A DNA stretch of 64,000 nucleotides from Thysanoteuthis rhombus (Eukaryota > Mollusca > Cephalopoda > Oegopsida > Thysanoteuthidae): the NCBI GenBank assembly GCA_963457665.1, contig OY735219.1:37217977-37281976 (forward strand). Direction: 5' to 3'. The first letter of the stretch is position 1. Each line of letters starts with the position of its first letter. The position numbers were made by a program, and so were the translations under genes. Shown here piece by piece: positions 36,204 through 50,900 of the stretch. Under the pieces are notes generated by a model. That model saw only the letters and a list, made by a program, of their open reading frames with translations, did no database searches and was not told the DNA's origin.

Positions 36204-39200
36204 GTAATATTTTTTAATTTTGCTTTCTTTACTCTAGTGTTTTTCTCTTTATCATTTTTCATTAGATGAATTAAAAATTATCATTATTAATAATTTCTGA
36301 CTACTAACTACCTTTATCTTGATTTCCTCATATTTTATCTCATCTTAACTCAGGCCATCAATCTATGGCAGTGAGTAAACTCTCCATGAGACTCACTCAC
36401 TTTCTTTTTTACCAGGGGTAACCAGGTTTAACGCTCCTGCTGCTTTTCCAAGTCAAGTTGTAATAAAAAGACTAGTAAAAAATTCAAGATGAAAGCAAAT
36501 ATTTGTCAAATATTAATAATTATTTTTTTCTCTTTCTTTTGTCTCTACTGATATGGACTATATTTCTGCACACAATGCCAGAAATTTTGTCTCCATATCA
36601 AAAGCCAAAATAGAAGTAAGGTTCACATAATACAATAGTGTTATAGTTTGGCCATTTTTGATGATTAGTTGTATTAACAATGTAACTGCTACATTCAGTG
36701 ATCCAAATCTAAAATAGCTCTCTCTCATAAACAGCTAACCCATCTATACAGCTGCTTTTGCTTTGCTAGAATAACTTGCAGTATCGATCTATTTCTTGTG
36801 AACAACCATCCTTCCTATACAGTTGGCTTTAGTGCTCAAAAATATTGGAGTGTACACTGGCTTATAAAATAGTCAGATCTTGTTCATTAGTATCCACCAA
36901 AAGCTAACGTCCATAATTTCAAAGTATGGAAGCCTAAGAAGGGAAAAATGACAGGTGTGGTTAGTCACTCAATAGAAACCATCATGCAACCAACATCTTT
37001 TAGCAACATTTGGGTAATCAATTCAAGAAATTTGAAAAGGGAGTGGTCTATGAATAAGTTACTTCTCTCACTTTTTGTTAGGTTGTGATCATTGAAAGAA
37101 AGTTTGAATTTAAAGAAAAGAACAGGTGGACACAAAATAAGGGATCAATTTAGCATAAATTTAGATTGCAAACTGAACCCCCCTCTAGGAAAAGTATTAG
37201 GGAGGGGATTTTGGAGAGAAAAAAGGGAGTATTTTCTAGACATAATAAGGAGTAAAAGTTTGAATTTTCGGCCCTCTATTGGTGCAGCCTGTATGCATGA
37301 TACTTACTTAGCTGGTCTGATTGAAAAAATTTATTTTGACAGTTTGAGTCTATAGTCTCCAGTCCTGTTGTATTTTCTTTTTCTCAACAAAAAAGACTAA
37401 GCATTTCGGGTCTCTTTTGTTAATGTCCAATATGAAAATCTTAACCCTGGTTGGGGACTAACAAAATAAAGGTAAAGTAAGCAAAGCATTATGTCTCCTA
37501 AGAGACAACTCCCAATGGAGTATGACGGCCGGTGATGAAGTTTCTGTTGCATGCATCAGCTCAGTGAACCTTGCAAGTCTCAAGTCTGGTTGAGACTAGG
37601 ACTTTATAACTATAACTTCAAAATAAGTAATCATATGAAGGGTAATAAACTATGATGATTTTGATCTCATTGTTTCACATTTCTTCTTCCCCCACATAGA
37701 AGTCAGGTGGACATACTTTGCAAAGAGAAAAAAGGTTACAAAGGAGGGGTGGTTTATCTCCAAAATGGCTAAATCTGACATAAGTTACTTTTTATCTTGA
37801 TGTAGAGGGATCATTTTTATCAAATGTTGTTTGAAATGCATTTCATCATAAATCATTGTCAATGTACTTATACAATGAATCGTGATATATTTATCAAAGA
37901 TGTGTTTCTATCATAATTCTACAGATTAGTGCTGCAAATCATTATTAGCTATGATTGCTACTTATGCCAGACTATAAGATGAATGTTTTACAACAATATT
38001 CGGATGACTGCCATTCACTGAAACTCATTGAAACCTCATAGCTATTATACACTAGTCATAATACCAGCACATTGAATGCAGTGTAATATTTGCCTAGTTA
38101 TTTTTTTTTTTTTTGAATGTAACATCCATTTGATTCACCGGCACATACAATACAGGCCTCCCCCATTATAAAATTCATTTTATGTGATTTGTGTTATAAC
38201 ACAAGTGGATGGTGGAGCCCCAAATACTGATCCAATACCTAAACTGCTTGATTTATCTCCAATTGATTGCACCTGGATTATAACGCCGTGTTGGTTTTCT
38301 TGGACCCCCGACAACACTTGTGTTATATATAATGGGGGAGACCTGTATTACAAAAAATTACATGGAAACCCATTTTTACCGATTCTACCTTCTAAATATT
38401 GATCTCATTTGAAAAAATTCTTCCTTCCTTTGCTGCTCACTGAAGACTCCTGATGACCAGCTACCGGTGATCCCTTTCCCTACAGAGGAGATGGCGAAAG
38501 AGGACGAGGCTAATCAAAACCAGCCCTCAATCAGCAGTTACTTTACATCAGGCACCGTGGGAGAATGCCAAGCGAATGATTTCTTCGACAATCTTGTGGT
38601 AGACACGGAACCTGCTGCCTTAGGACAAAAGACGGAAAATTCTGAAGAGGTATTTCAGATACACGGCACGGACATGCCGCCCACCTCCCCTAGAAACTTG
38701 TCTCAGGTTGGTAGATGTGTAGAAAAATCTTTTGTTTTCCTGTTGAAAATTTTTTCATCATTGGCCCAGCTATTTCTTTTGTCTCCCCAGTAATTCCAAG
38801 GATAATTGCAGTGTTTATGGCACTCGTAGATATTAAGGAAGGATGTGTGGGTTGCCAAGCAGTTAAAGGCTAGGAGGATGAGATCGGTGAATTGAGTTTA
38901 AACTGTAATGCCCTTGAAAAAAGTGTGTATCCATCTCTTTCTAGCTTGCCAATACACCATGGGCCAGCAGGGTGAGGCCGTTGAACACCCCGACCCCCTT
39001 GTTTCCTTATTTGGGGAAGAAAGGTCTATATCTGATTCACTGGCTTGGCAAGCCAAAAGTGGATTATGGATGATTGTTATATAAAGGAGAATGAGAGAGG
39101 ACAGATGAAAGTAACGTAATTGCCATCTTCACCTCTCCATGACACCCCAGGACCCCTCTAATAAATTTGTCAAGTTTTGGTAGGTATGTGCTCCAAAACT

Positions 39201-42200
39201 TTCGATAACTGGATAAGCTGTTTCTATTGTTTCTTTAGTAATTCCACCATGAAAATAAATTTAAAAAGAAAAAACATCAACGATATCTCTGAATTTTTGA
39301 GATGAGGTATCATTATCACTATTATTGTTTGGCCGTTGTACTCTACGGCCTTCATCAGGTATCATCTGGTACATGTGGGGGAAGTAACGAACCAAACCCT
39401 TTATTTAACTGACGGGGCTATATAGATCGCACTCCCCTCTTAGCAGTAGTAGTATTTTTTAACTATCATTGTTTCACATTGGGATTGAACCTAGAACCAT
39501 TAGATTACTTGCAGTCATCCTGTCTGATTCTCTAACCACTGCGCCATGGACACGTAGTGGTTAGAGAATCAGACAGAATTATTGTTCTCATATTATGCAA
39601 ATACACAAAAATCTGGTTTCATTCTGATTGAAAGCATACTAGAAAATGCAGAGCAACATGATGTGTTCGGTATTCTATCAGTACAATGCAATGAAAGATA
39701 ATTCAACTATGGCCATCATCTTTTCTTTTTTTTTAACAGCATCGGTAAACTAATAACTAGGTAGAATGTGCTGATATCTGCACCTAACTAGTGATAAATC
39801 AATGATTAATATGATACAGATAGCAGCTTAACGAACAATTAACAGCTTATATTGACTCTTTAACCTGCTTCTTTCTTTCTTTCTTCTTTTTTTTCCAGAT
39901 GATTTTAGATTTATGAAATAGGATTAAGAGATTTATATAACTAGTTGTATAGAGTATACATTGATAAAATACTCCAGAAATTACTCATACTGAGGGAATC
40001 TTCTAAAAGATAATTGACTTTCAAGCAGTTGATTTCAGAAAGTGAATGTAGCTGAAAAATACATGCTTTGAAAAGTCCTTGACATGGAAAGGCAAAACTT
40101 TGACACAAGCAGGAAATCATTATGCTTCTCTTTAACCCTGTCGAGACTCCCGGGATATATATATCCTGAAGTTTCTATCACTGCTGGGATATATGTGTCC
40201 CGTAGATCTCTTTTAGAAATCTACTGGGACATATGTGTCATTAAAAAAAATGTAAACAAGATTTTCCTGGTTTTTACAACTGCTGACAATGACATCATCA
40301 TAGTATGAAAACCCACACAGAAATTAGTTTGCATTACATTACTGAACAGGAAAGACGTGTCGGCAAGTAAGCTGCTAATTTTGTTTTTTAATTCAATTTT
40401 TTTCATTTATAGTTTATGGTTGATTTTTATGTGAAAGTATATAAAATGAGAAAAAAATTTCATTTCAACATCAGGAGACTTTTTTAGATAAGGTCATGTT
40501 GTCCAAATAGTCTTTCTTGTTATAGATATATATGTATGTTTCCTTTGATTTTAGTAGTCAGTATGTGCAAAAATCTTATGTACAATTTTTTCCTGTGATA
40601 AAAGTATGTGTGCACTAAATGCTTGTGCAAATTTAAACTTGAAATTTCAAAGTACAGAATCTTCTTCATCTAGTCAAGTAGAAACTCAGTTCTTGGTGTT
40701 AGAAATCAAGTTAATTTTGCCAATACTTACTCTTTCTCTCATGGCTAATAAAATCAACTTTCAATATAATACAAGTATGATTGCATTTTATGAAGCCACG
40801 TATTTTGTCAAGATTTTATTCTATACTTTGAACCACTCTGTTCACTTGATTGTTCCATTAAATAAAACATCAATGGGTGTTTTTTTTAATTTTCATGTGA
40901 TGCAATGTTGAAGTAAATTAGTAATGACACCCATCAAGTTATAGAATTTTACTATTAAAGTTGCTGGAAATGGTTAAATCAAAACTTGTGTAATTACAAT
41001 TACTAGTCGACAAATTATATGCTTAATGGGAAAATTTTCACACATAGCACAGTTTATGGAGGTTTCACAAAATATTTCACACAATGCTGACAAGAAAATA
41101 TTTCATATTCAAGTCACTCAGTTATTTTTCTCTCTCCTATCTGGTATTCATCCATTCAATTGTGTGACTGAATATAAAGTTATTCATTTCAACTACTAAC
41201 AAAAGCTATTTATTACAATTAATAATTACTGCACTATTTTAGGTAAGTGATCTTTTGTTTGTACATCAATTTCCTTTGTGCACTGGTTTCAAAATATGAG
41301 TGCACATGCACATGTGCATTGTAGAGGGCCTAAGTTATAGTTCCTGCCAAGTCATATATATGTGTGTGTGTGTGTGTGTGTATATATATAGCCTAAACAA
41401 GTCAGTTTTACTATTAATATATGGTGTTTGTTTTCATAGCAATCTCTGGGTGTCCTATATGAGAATTTAATATATACCCATACCTCTCATAAATGAATCA
41501 CCATAGCTTGCATGGGTACCAGAACTAATCACCCAATAAAAAAAGATCTTTTTTTTTCTAAAATTATTTATAAATATCATCACTAGACTTGACCATTGCT
41601 GGTCCAAAAATTACCATTGACACCCATGGAGAAACAAAAAAAAAGTTTCCTTAGATGGTACTTAGTGATGTACACTTGCAAATTTTGATGGTAGTAGCCC
41701 CAAAAATGTGACCTGGAGTGCCCGAGGACACACACACACACACACACATACACAAAAAAAAAGAGAATTTGTTGCTCACTTCACTGCTTGGTATGGCCGG
41801 CAATTTGTTGGGATACAGTGATTTGATTCATTGTGATGCTGAAATCTAAACATCAATAAATGTCTACTGGGACAAATATGTCCCGGACTAGATGTTTAAT
41901 AGAACAAATGCATCCCATCATGATTTTTGTGCTTCAAAATATAGGAAATTCTGGCGTTAAGCACCTTAATAGTTAAGTAATGAAAGGGTTAAGCAATCAA
42001 TTTGTTGGTTTGCATTTTCTGTGATCTTCCAAGTTTGCAAGTAATTGACATTTTTTTGAATCCACTGAAATAGTTAGAAACCCTCAACCAGAACCATCAT
42101 CAAAATTGTAAACATAGGTTCCTTCAGTTTTCAACTTGGTCTAGCTGGCTATGTATGTAAGTAACATACAGGCTGCTCTGATGGAGCTAGAGGGCTGAAA

Positions 42201-45200
42201 TTTTCAGCATTTTCTCTTTATCTTATCAAGAAAATTTTTTTTTAAATCTGCCACCCGAATAGGTTTTTAGTGGGGTGTTCAATTTGCAATGTAAGTTGAT
42301 TCCAAATTGATCCTTTACTTTATGTCCAGTAGCATTCATATTTGTTTCTTTGAAAATTTGGCTTTTTTTCCAGTGATCACTACCCAACAAAAGGTGGGGG
42401 TAGTAGCTTATCCATTGTTTGCCTTTTTTTTCAAATTTTTTTATTGATCATCCCATACTTCTAAAAGACATTGGTCAAGTGACAGTTTATATTGAATGAC
42501 TGATCAGACCTGAAAAGTTCTTTAAAGCACTAATGAAGCAGATTGATTTCTATGATAAAATCTCAAATGATCTTCGCCAATCCCCACCACCACCGCCATC
42601 ATCCCTGTCGTCCTAAAACTCTCAAATTATTTGAACCTAGTTCACCCATGCCGTCAAAAAATGAAAGCAATATTTAAATTGTTTAGCAATTTCATGACAT
42701 TTTTAAAATATCAAAAACATTATATTGCTCTGCTTTTACTTGTTTATGTTCAACCAATATGAACCCGGGCCTTTTACGTATTTGCAAAAAAATGAGTAAG
42801 TAAGAGTACCCTATAATTAGCTTTTAATAGCTATCTCCCTTGGCAAATGTTACACACAAAAAAATGTATACAATACGTCATGGTATTGTCTCAGTGGAGA
42901 TTAGTTCTAAGGGGCATAACTCTTTGCTCTATTTGCATCATATGACCTGATACAAGCTAAAGAATGTGGAAATTCTGTCATGACTGACTGTGAATACAAG
43001 TTCTGAACTTTCAGAATTTACAGCAAGTATTCCTTCTTTCTTCCTCAAGTGTATTGATGCTACGCAATCATCTTACAAGCCTAATGCCAAAAAATCTAAT
43101 GAAATCATCGAATCCTATTAGAGTAGAAATCATGTTTGCTTTTCAGAAATATTCCGAATAAAACTAGTGTTTCTGGCTGATAAATCAATCTGTTAGTCTT
43201 TGGAAATTATGGAGAGTTGAAAGAAATTGCTCTATCCTGTCTTTTAAAATTCCACTGTTTGTTGTTTTTATTGATGTTTTTGTTTTGTTTGGTAGATTTC
43301 AGTCCTTTTTGTCTGTTTTTTTTAAATTTATTTATATGAACTAATTTCCAATAAATTCAAGTGCATTGTTAGATAAATGCTCATTACTTTCCTTCTGCAT
43401 GTCAAGTTGAGAGATTTTTCTAAGAAAGCTGTTAATCAAAAAATAATGACTTTAATTTGAATTGATAATCAGAGATACATTCTAAAAATATGTACCAAAT
43501 AAAAGATTTTATAACCTAGATGAAAAAGGGAGAATGCCAGTGAAATGAAAAGTTCAAGAAAATGTATTTTCTTTTCATAAAATTGAATATTTACTCAAAA
43601 CGAATTGACTTATGTCTTGGTAACAGGACTTAGTCCATGACTTGATTTGAGCTTCTTAATATCAGCTCAAATTCAAACCAGAGTCTCAACCAATCACTTT
43701 CTATTCTGATTTTTTAATGAGTAATATAAACCATTAGAATAAGCTTAGATTATATATACTTACCAGTGCTAGTGTACCCAAGCCATCAAAAAATGAGGAC
43801 CATCTTGAAATTTTTTTGCACTTGGAAAATTCTACATTTTCTTGTTTATGTCCAGCCAGAATGAACCCTGATTTTCTCATACATTTGTAGATTTAAAAAA
43901 AGCAAGGAATGGGTACTCTACAATTCGTATTCTTGGGGAAGAGAACTAAGTGCAAGAGAAAGAAGACTTCCATGTATGAATTTAAGAATTAAATAAAGTG
44001 TTTGAGACTAGCTGAATCTGATGAAAATAACCATTTGATTATCTGTGATTATAATAAACGGTTTCCTCTGTGGTAAGACAAGGACAGATTCTATACTAAA
44101 GCAAGGATCACTTGACAACTGTTACAGACAGAAAATATAGTTCATCTCTTGACGTATTATATAAGTACACACACAAACTTATAAATGAAAAGAAAAACAT
44201 TGCTTTCTTGAAAAAAATTGTTGATCTCTCAAATTGCTTATAGTGCCTGTTATAGACCTTACTCATTTAGTCAGATTATCTTTAGAACCCACTCCAAATT
44301 TTGCCCCTTAGTCTCTTCATCACAGTTTTACCTTATAGTATAAGCAAGTGAACATGAACTCCCATTAAGGTCAGATGAATGGTTTACAAAGATATTTGGA
44401 GAACTACTGCTCACTGCAACTCATCCAAGTCCCATAGATAGTCTCCTAGTCATTATACCAGTGTATTGGACATAGTGTAATATTTGTATAGCTTTGTTTT
44501 GTTTTTGTTTTTTAATCAAATGTCTTTTTTATAAATTGGCCTATATGGTACAACAAAGTCAATATTTGATTTATAGCATAAAACAAAAATGATTTATTTG
44601 TGTTTATCCAGAAACTAATGCACTTTGTAACCTTTCTGAAAACAAAGCTATAAAGTTATAAACAACTTAACATTTTAAAAAATGAATTCAAAATTTATTT
44701 TTAAGTTTTCAAAAATTTGATTTATTTCAACTCTTAAATTCATGAATCGCTTGAATCTACTCCCAAACACAATGGAACTCTGCAATGAATAGAATTTCGA
44801 AAATGGAACTTTTGTGAATCGAATGAATAAAAATAATAAAATGTTAACCCAAAATTGCAAGGGAAGTAACCCTTATCAGAAATCATTCCCATTGTTTCAA
44901 GGTTTGAAGAATTAAATAAAGTTTTGGGGACTTGCTGATTTTGATGAAAATGACCATTTGATTATCTGTGATTATAATAAACGGTTTCCTCTGTTGTAAG
45001 ACAAGGACAGATTCTATACTAAAGCAAGGATCAGTATTAATTGTTTTCAATATCAGATTGTAAGAATATATTTTTATGTTTTGAACAGGTGCATGCTGAA
45101 CCTGAGAGTGTAACTTTTGAAGGTACAACCTTTGCCCCTGGGGAAGAGAACCAGGTGCAAGAGAAGGAAGACTTTCTGCTTGATGATGAAGAATTTGAAT

Positions 45201-47866
45201 CTTTCACAGCTGAGGAAAGTCAGACTGTATTTGAACTTGGATTAACTGGATCACCCAAGCAGGTGTTCAGTGAAAGTTATATCCACAGCACTGCAGACCA
45301 CCCAGTCCATGAACGTGAACGGCATGTGTCATCCTCCAGTAAAGCCTCACCGTCATCTGTGGTTCCGAAAGATAGTGGCTTGACTTTTTTTACCTCCGAG
45401 TTTACAAACGAAGAATCAAAGGACAGTTGGTCAATTGGGGCCAACTCATCAATAGAATCTGCAGTAAAGCCAGTCGCAGATAACATGGTCAATGCAGCGG
45501 CAACTTCAAGTCACAGCACTCCTGTTCACCAGCCATTGCGTGCAATGGCTGCTTCAACAACTTCCACACCTCCCCCAACTACTGGAATAACGGCAGTACC
45601 TTTCCAACAGTTTAATGAAATGCCTGGCACTGAAGATCTTTTTACAATTGGTCTGCACATGAGCGATGAAGACAGGAGGTATGATGCTTGGATTCCCTCG
45701 GATGAGACCAGAAAAGTTATCTCTGAAGTTTCCAGTGGACAATCTGTTAGCACAGATTATACTTCAGAAATTCTTGCCACACCTGGAATAACTGTTGAAG
45801 AAGCTCAGGTAAGATGTTCAGCCTCAATTCTTATTTGTTTCATGTTATACCTGTACATGCTGATGGAGCCAATAACCCTTTCAAAACTGCTGGAACATAT
45901 ATATCCCAAAGTCTATATCAATGCTGGGATATATATGTCCCATAGAGCTCCTAAAAAAATCTACCGGGAGACTTTAATTCAGGCATGAAGCACCTCATTA
46001 GTTTGGTACTCTTGTAATATTGGATCCAGGGTGTTAAAGATTAAGGATTATTCCCCTTGTATCGTATTTTTTTTTAAATATCAAAATAAATAACTTCGTG
46101 TAAAATTATTGTTATTGGATTGAAGTGAATCATTGAATAACTTTGTATAAGTTGTGTATCAAATTATTCCTATTTAATGGTATTGTATTAAAATAATATT
46201 TTTCTTTTTTTTTTTTTGTTCGTTTGTTTCCAGTTTTTTTGATAAAATGAGTGTGCTTCGTGGAGATTTTACCGTGTATGTCCGGACTCTGATTTTAAAA
46301 AATCTTCCAAGGGAAATAACTCTTAATCTTTTATGCATATTAAGCCATGGATCCTTCTATTGAGTACCAATAGTTTAGTCTTGAAAGGATTAAATCCTGC
46401 TGGAGTTGCTCTGGAAGGGCCCTGAAACAGTTTGGTGATCTTTAAATATTTTTTTGAAGATTTTCAAATAACGTTATTGAATATTTATTAAGCTGATATG
46501 AAACATTGTATAAAATATCCTTTATATTTTATAGAAATAAATCAAGCTCTTTTACTTGATAGATTACTACTACGTACATATTTTATTTGCATCACACTTA
46601 TGCCAAACCCTAGTCATCCATGGCATGTGAATAAAAAGTATAATGTCTCATTCCAGGGAGCCATCACTCCAGGCTGCACCTTCTCCATTGTTTTAAGTGG
46701 AGTAGGGTCAGGGTTAATTCCTCAGGCCTGAGGTGTGCCAAAAAACTAGTGCAGAGGGAACTATGCAATTTTTTCCCTACCCACATATACTTGTGTGACC
46801 CCCCCCTCTTGTGTCACATTCTGTCCATGTGGGGAGGTCAATAAATACCCATGCACATGTTACAATTGCTTTTTTTTTTTCTTGTCAAACTCCAGTCCAA
46901 GTTGGAGGCTGTAGTTGTCTTTTTTTTCCCACCATAGCAAGAACAAGAATAGGAACAATCCTCACCTAATTTGAGAGAGTAAAATCTAAACTGTTTGTCT
47001 GTCCTGTAATATTTGACCCAACTGATTTTTAAGATTAAACATCATGCACTGTGATATAAAATCACGACCAAGTGACTGTGAGGCAGCTCTCTGACAGACT
47101 GAGTCAAACTGACTAGTCTTATATATCTACAAGAATTTATATTAGAAATACACAAAGGCTCATTTCATTTTAATCAATAAATACACTTATACTAAAAAGT
47201 GTATATTTTTATAATTTCTATTATATATACAGTAGAAAAGTTGCAGTAATCATCTTCAGTTAGAATAGAAACAGGAGTGCAGTTTTACTTGCAGCAGCTA
47301 GACTTGTTTTTTTAATAATAACTCCTTTTTACTTCTCAAATCAAATGGCTTTTATTTTATTGATTTATTTATTACCACTATTGAGTGAAAACACTTGTTG
47401 ATTTAGGTTTTTACTAATCACAAATCTTTAGCAACCTAAGTAGACTTTATTCTTAAGGGGGAAAATTTTATGGTATATAATTGTAATTTGACCTTTTTCA
47501 CTTTGTGCTGTATGTATCTAAAACAGAATTGAAATTAGTAAATTCAATTCTTTCATAGCCGGATCCCATCCAAGAAATGCTACGTAAATTCATGGGAGAT
47601 GATGAGGCCGACCATCGTCAAACAATGAGTCCAGATTCTGTATCACAGGATTTGGATGGACTTTGTAAACTTGTGGTAAGCCAAAGAATTCTCATTTTAC
47701 AATATATAAATATGTGTTTGTGTGTGTGTGTGTATAACTTCTTTTTGATTGATGCTAAAGCAATAAAAATAATGGACTTGTTCCAAATTCCTTCCATACC
47801 TTTATGTTTCTAGATCACTCTTGATGAGCATCTTTTGCAAAACACAGTATTATGGTCTTTCTAGTG

Positions 47867-47932
<66 letters not shown>

Positions 47933-50900
47933 CATTCATTGTTATAAGCAATTCTACATTATAGAAAATTAATATGAACTTTATTTACTAATTTTGTTAG
48001 GCTTTTAATTCATTTTAAATCAAGTGTTTGGGACTGACTTATTTTGATAATAATAACCATTTGATAACATTACCTTTGATTATAATAAATAGCATCCTTT
48101 CTAAGACAATGGCTGGACACTTTTTCAGGAACTTTTGTTATGGACTCTGGGTGTATCTTTTTTTAAATTTATACTGAACTAAAATAAATGCTGTAAAAGA
48201 TTGTTTGCTCATTGTATTACCATAACAGATTTTCTCTTTCTTTAAATTTCATAAGAACGAGTTACATAATTTTTTTTATACAAGCTAATAAAGTAACCCC
48301 AATTCCTTCCTTATATAACCATAGTCAGAGAACACATTGGAAGACATGATTATAATGAAATAGCTTTAAGATTTTATAATAATGGATCACTTTAGTCTTG
48401 TATCCTCTTATGTCTAGGCTTTAAACCATAAGTTTCTCTTTTGTTTTCTCACTTATAAATATGTTACTAATGCAAAAACTCTCCTGACTAAATGATAAAC
48501 CGTATATATATTGCATGGTTTACAATATCAAAGTCAGTATTTCTTGCTTCCGTCTATCCTGTGTGAAATTTCATATGGCCTCTCTTACCTATGATGAAAT
48601 CAAAGAATATGCATTTTCTTTTCTTTATTTTTTCAACCAGAAAAGTGAGTGTTTCCGTGCTGCTGTTGAATTAACTGGCCGGCTCCTCATGGCCTCACAA
48701 CAGGGACCAGAAAGTATAGGACAAATTACCCAGCATTCCCCACAGACACTTCAGGTATGAAGCTGAAAAATAACCTTATTTCATTATTTTGTTTAAAATC
48801 AGGTGGTTCTCAAAGACTTTGAAATAAAATGGTTTAGATTCCCCCACTATCCAATAGTAAAGCATGCCTCAAAGAAATTTTGTCAGCTGAAAAGGCATAT
48901 AGGAGAGAAGCAGTTGCCAGCAATTTATATAGGAAGAGCTCCTGAGCACCCACCCCCAATGGTGATGATGGTATTTTAGGCTGAATCATCATGTTGGGAT
49001 GGTGGGACGTACAGAAGACTGGGGTGTAGGAGGAAGAGGAAGAGGGTGTTTCTGCAAAACAAATGCTATTTTTGCTTCTTCACTTCTTTTGGTAAAAGCT
49101 AAAAAGTGGTCATACATGTGCTTACTTAAGATACATTGATGCAGTGGTAAAATAGTCATTGTATATATACTCACTCACATCCAAACCAGTCAGTTTGATC
49201 ATTTTAACCGCATTATCTGGGATTAATACTACGAAAAACAATTTGGTCCCAGTTCAAAAAACTTGGAATCAATTGCTAGAAAGTCAACTCTAGCTGGAAT
49301 CTAACTGGCTGAAAGTTCCCCTTACATACAGAAAGAGAGAAGGAGAAAAAAACGTCTTATTCAAGAGGATAACATGCATTAAAAAACACCTGCACTCAAA
49401 GGGGAGCATGATCTCACCTTAAAGGTATTCTTTGGCCCAATTCCACCCAAAATATTGCGAGTAGAAACAAACATTTTTACTCTAATACTTACTACATATA
49501 TAAAAAAAAGAAATGTAAAACCAAACAAAAGGAAAAACTAAAATTTTTAACTTCAAAAGAGAGAAAAAAAAGTTGTCATTGGTGTAGGTTTCTGTTTTGT
49601 TGTAAGTTTTGCATACATATTCATTGTAATAGTTGTGTTCATGCTTTATTGACTGTTGAAGTGAAATAATTCTTTTTCAACCTTAATTCTCTTCAATTCA
49701 ATTTTGAGGGTAACAAATGCTCCTTCCTATTGATTTTCTATATGTTTTCCTTTAAAATTATCAGTTTGTAGATTCGATTTTATAAAATATACCTCATTAT
49801 TTCTCTTGACTACCTTTGTATTGAATGAGCATTTTCAATTACCTTTAACGCTATCAAGTCTCATTAATCTTAGAGAAAATAAATTATAAAAGCACATTGA
49901 CTAATTTCACTACTGGTTGTGCCTCTCTAATCTGGTACTCTATGATCCGGAATGTTTTGAATCTACTGCCACTAGTTTGTGGAACTACCACAAGGGTTAT
50001 TTGAATCAGTTTCAAAACGTGATTTGAACTGTAATTTAGTGGTTTATAAATGGACTCATTATGCTGATAGGGTAAAAATGTAACTTCTGTTTGAAACCGA
50101 ATTGAAAACTGTAAATTCAACAACTTCCAATGTTTATCTTTGCATAAGATTAGACGTGTATTTACTATTAATTGGATTAATTTTGATGGGATCAGTAAAA
50201 AATCATTAGCAAACATAAATAATTTCGACTTATGATATGGTTCTTATATTATATAGATTATGTTAAAAATATATCATTCTATTTTCTGCACCAAACTCTT
50301 CCTAAACTCTTTTTCTGTCAGTGTTGAAATGAAGCCCAATAAACCAATTTCCCATTTTATTTCTCTCAAATATCATTTGATTCAGTAATTAGCCATTATG
50401 TTACCTGGCCCTTACGTTTACATTCTTATATCTATGTCTTCCAGCTGTGGTTCTGTCGTGTTGCCTTGCTTTTTAAACTCCGCCTCTATGCCGTGGCGCA
50501 TTCAGAACTCCAAAGCTTCAAGAATTTGGATACACCTGATGTTTATTATGAATACTATCCAAATATTTACCCTGGACGCAAAGGTAATGCTTTCTTTTAT
50601 TTTCACTTTGTTTGATAATAAAGATGAAACTAAGATAAGAAATTAGTTAATGTGGATGAATTTAGTGGATAAAAAAGTGTTGGTTAAGTGCATCTAGTAA
50701 CCTGCTGGCAGCAATGAGTTCAATGCCGGGGTCTGATAATGGAAGAAAGTCATATACTCTGGTTTAGTGGAAGAGGCAGACAAGTGACATCACAAGGATG
50801 AATTAACTAGAGATCAACTTTGACTAAATCAAAATTACATATATTGTGGAAAAAAGAAATCAGTCAAAAAATAAACATTATAGCCTGTGGCACTTTACGT

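Noticed and set aside
35600-36262. Minus-strand open frames opposite TRAPPC12 coding exon 1
   Set aside because: Ser/Val-rich shadows of the Glu/Thr-rich sense frame; no independent support.
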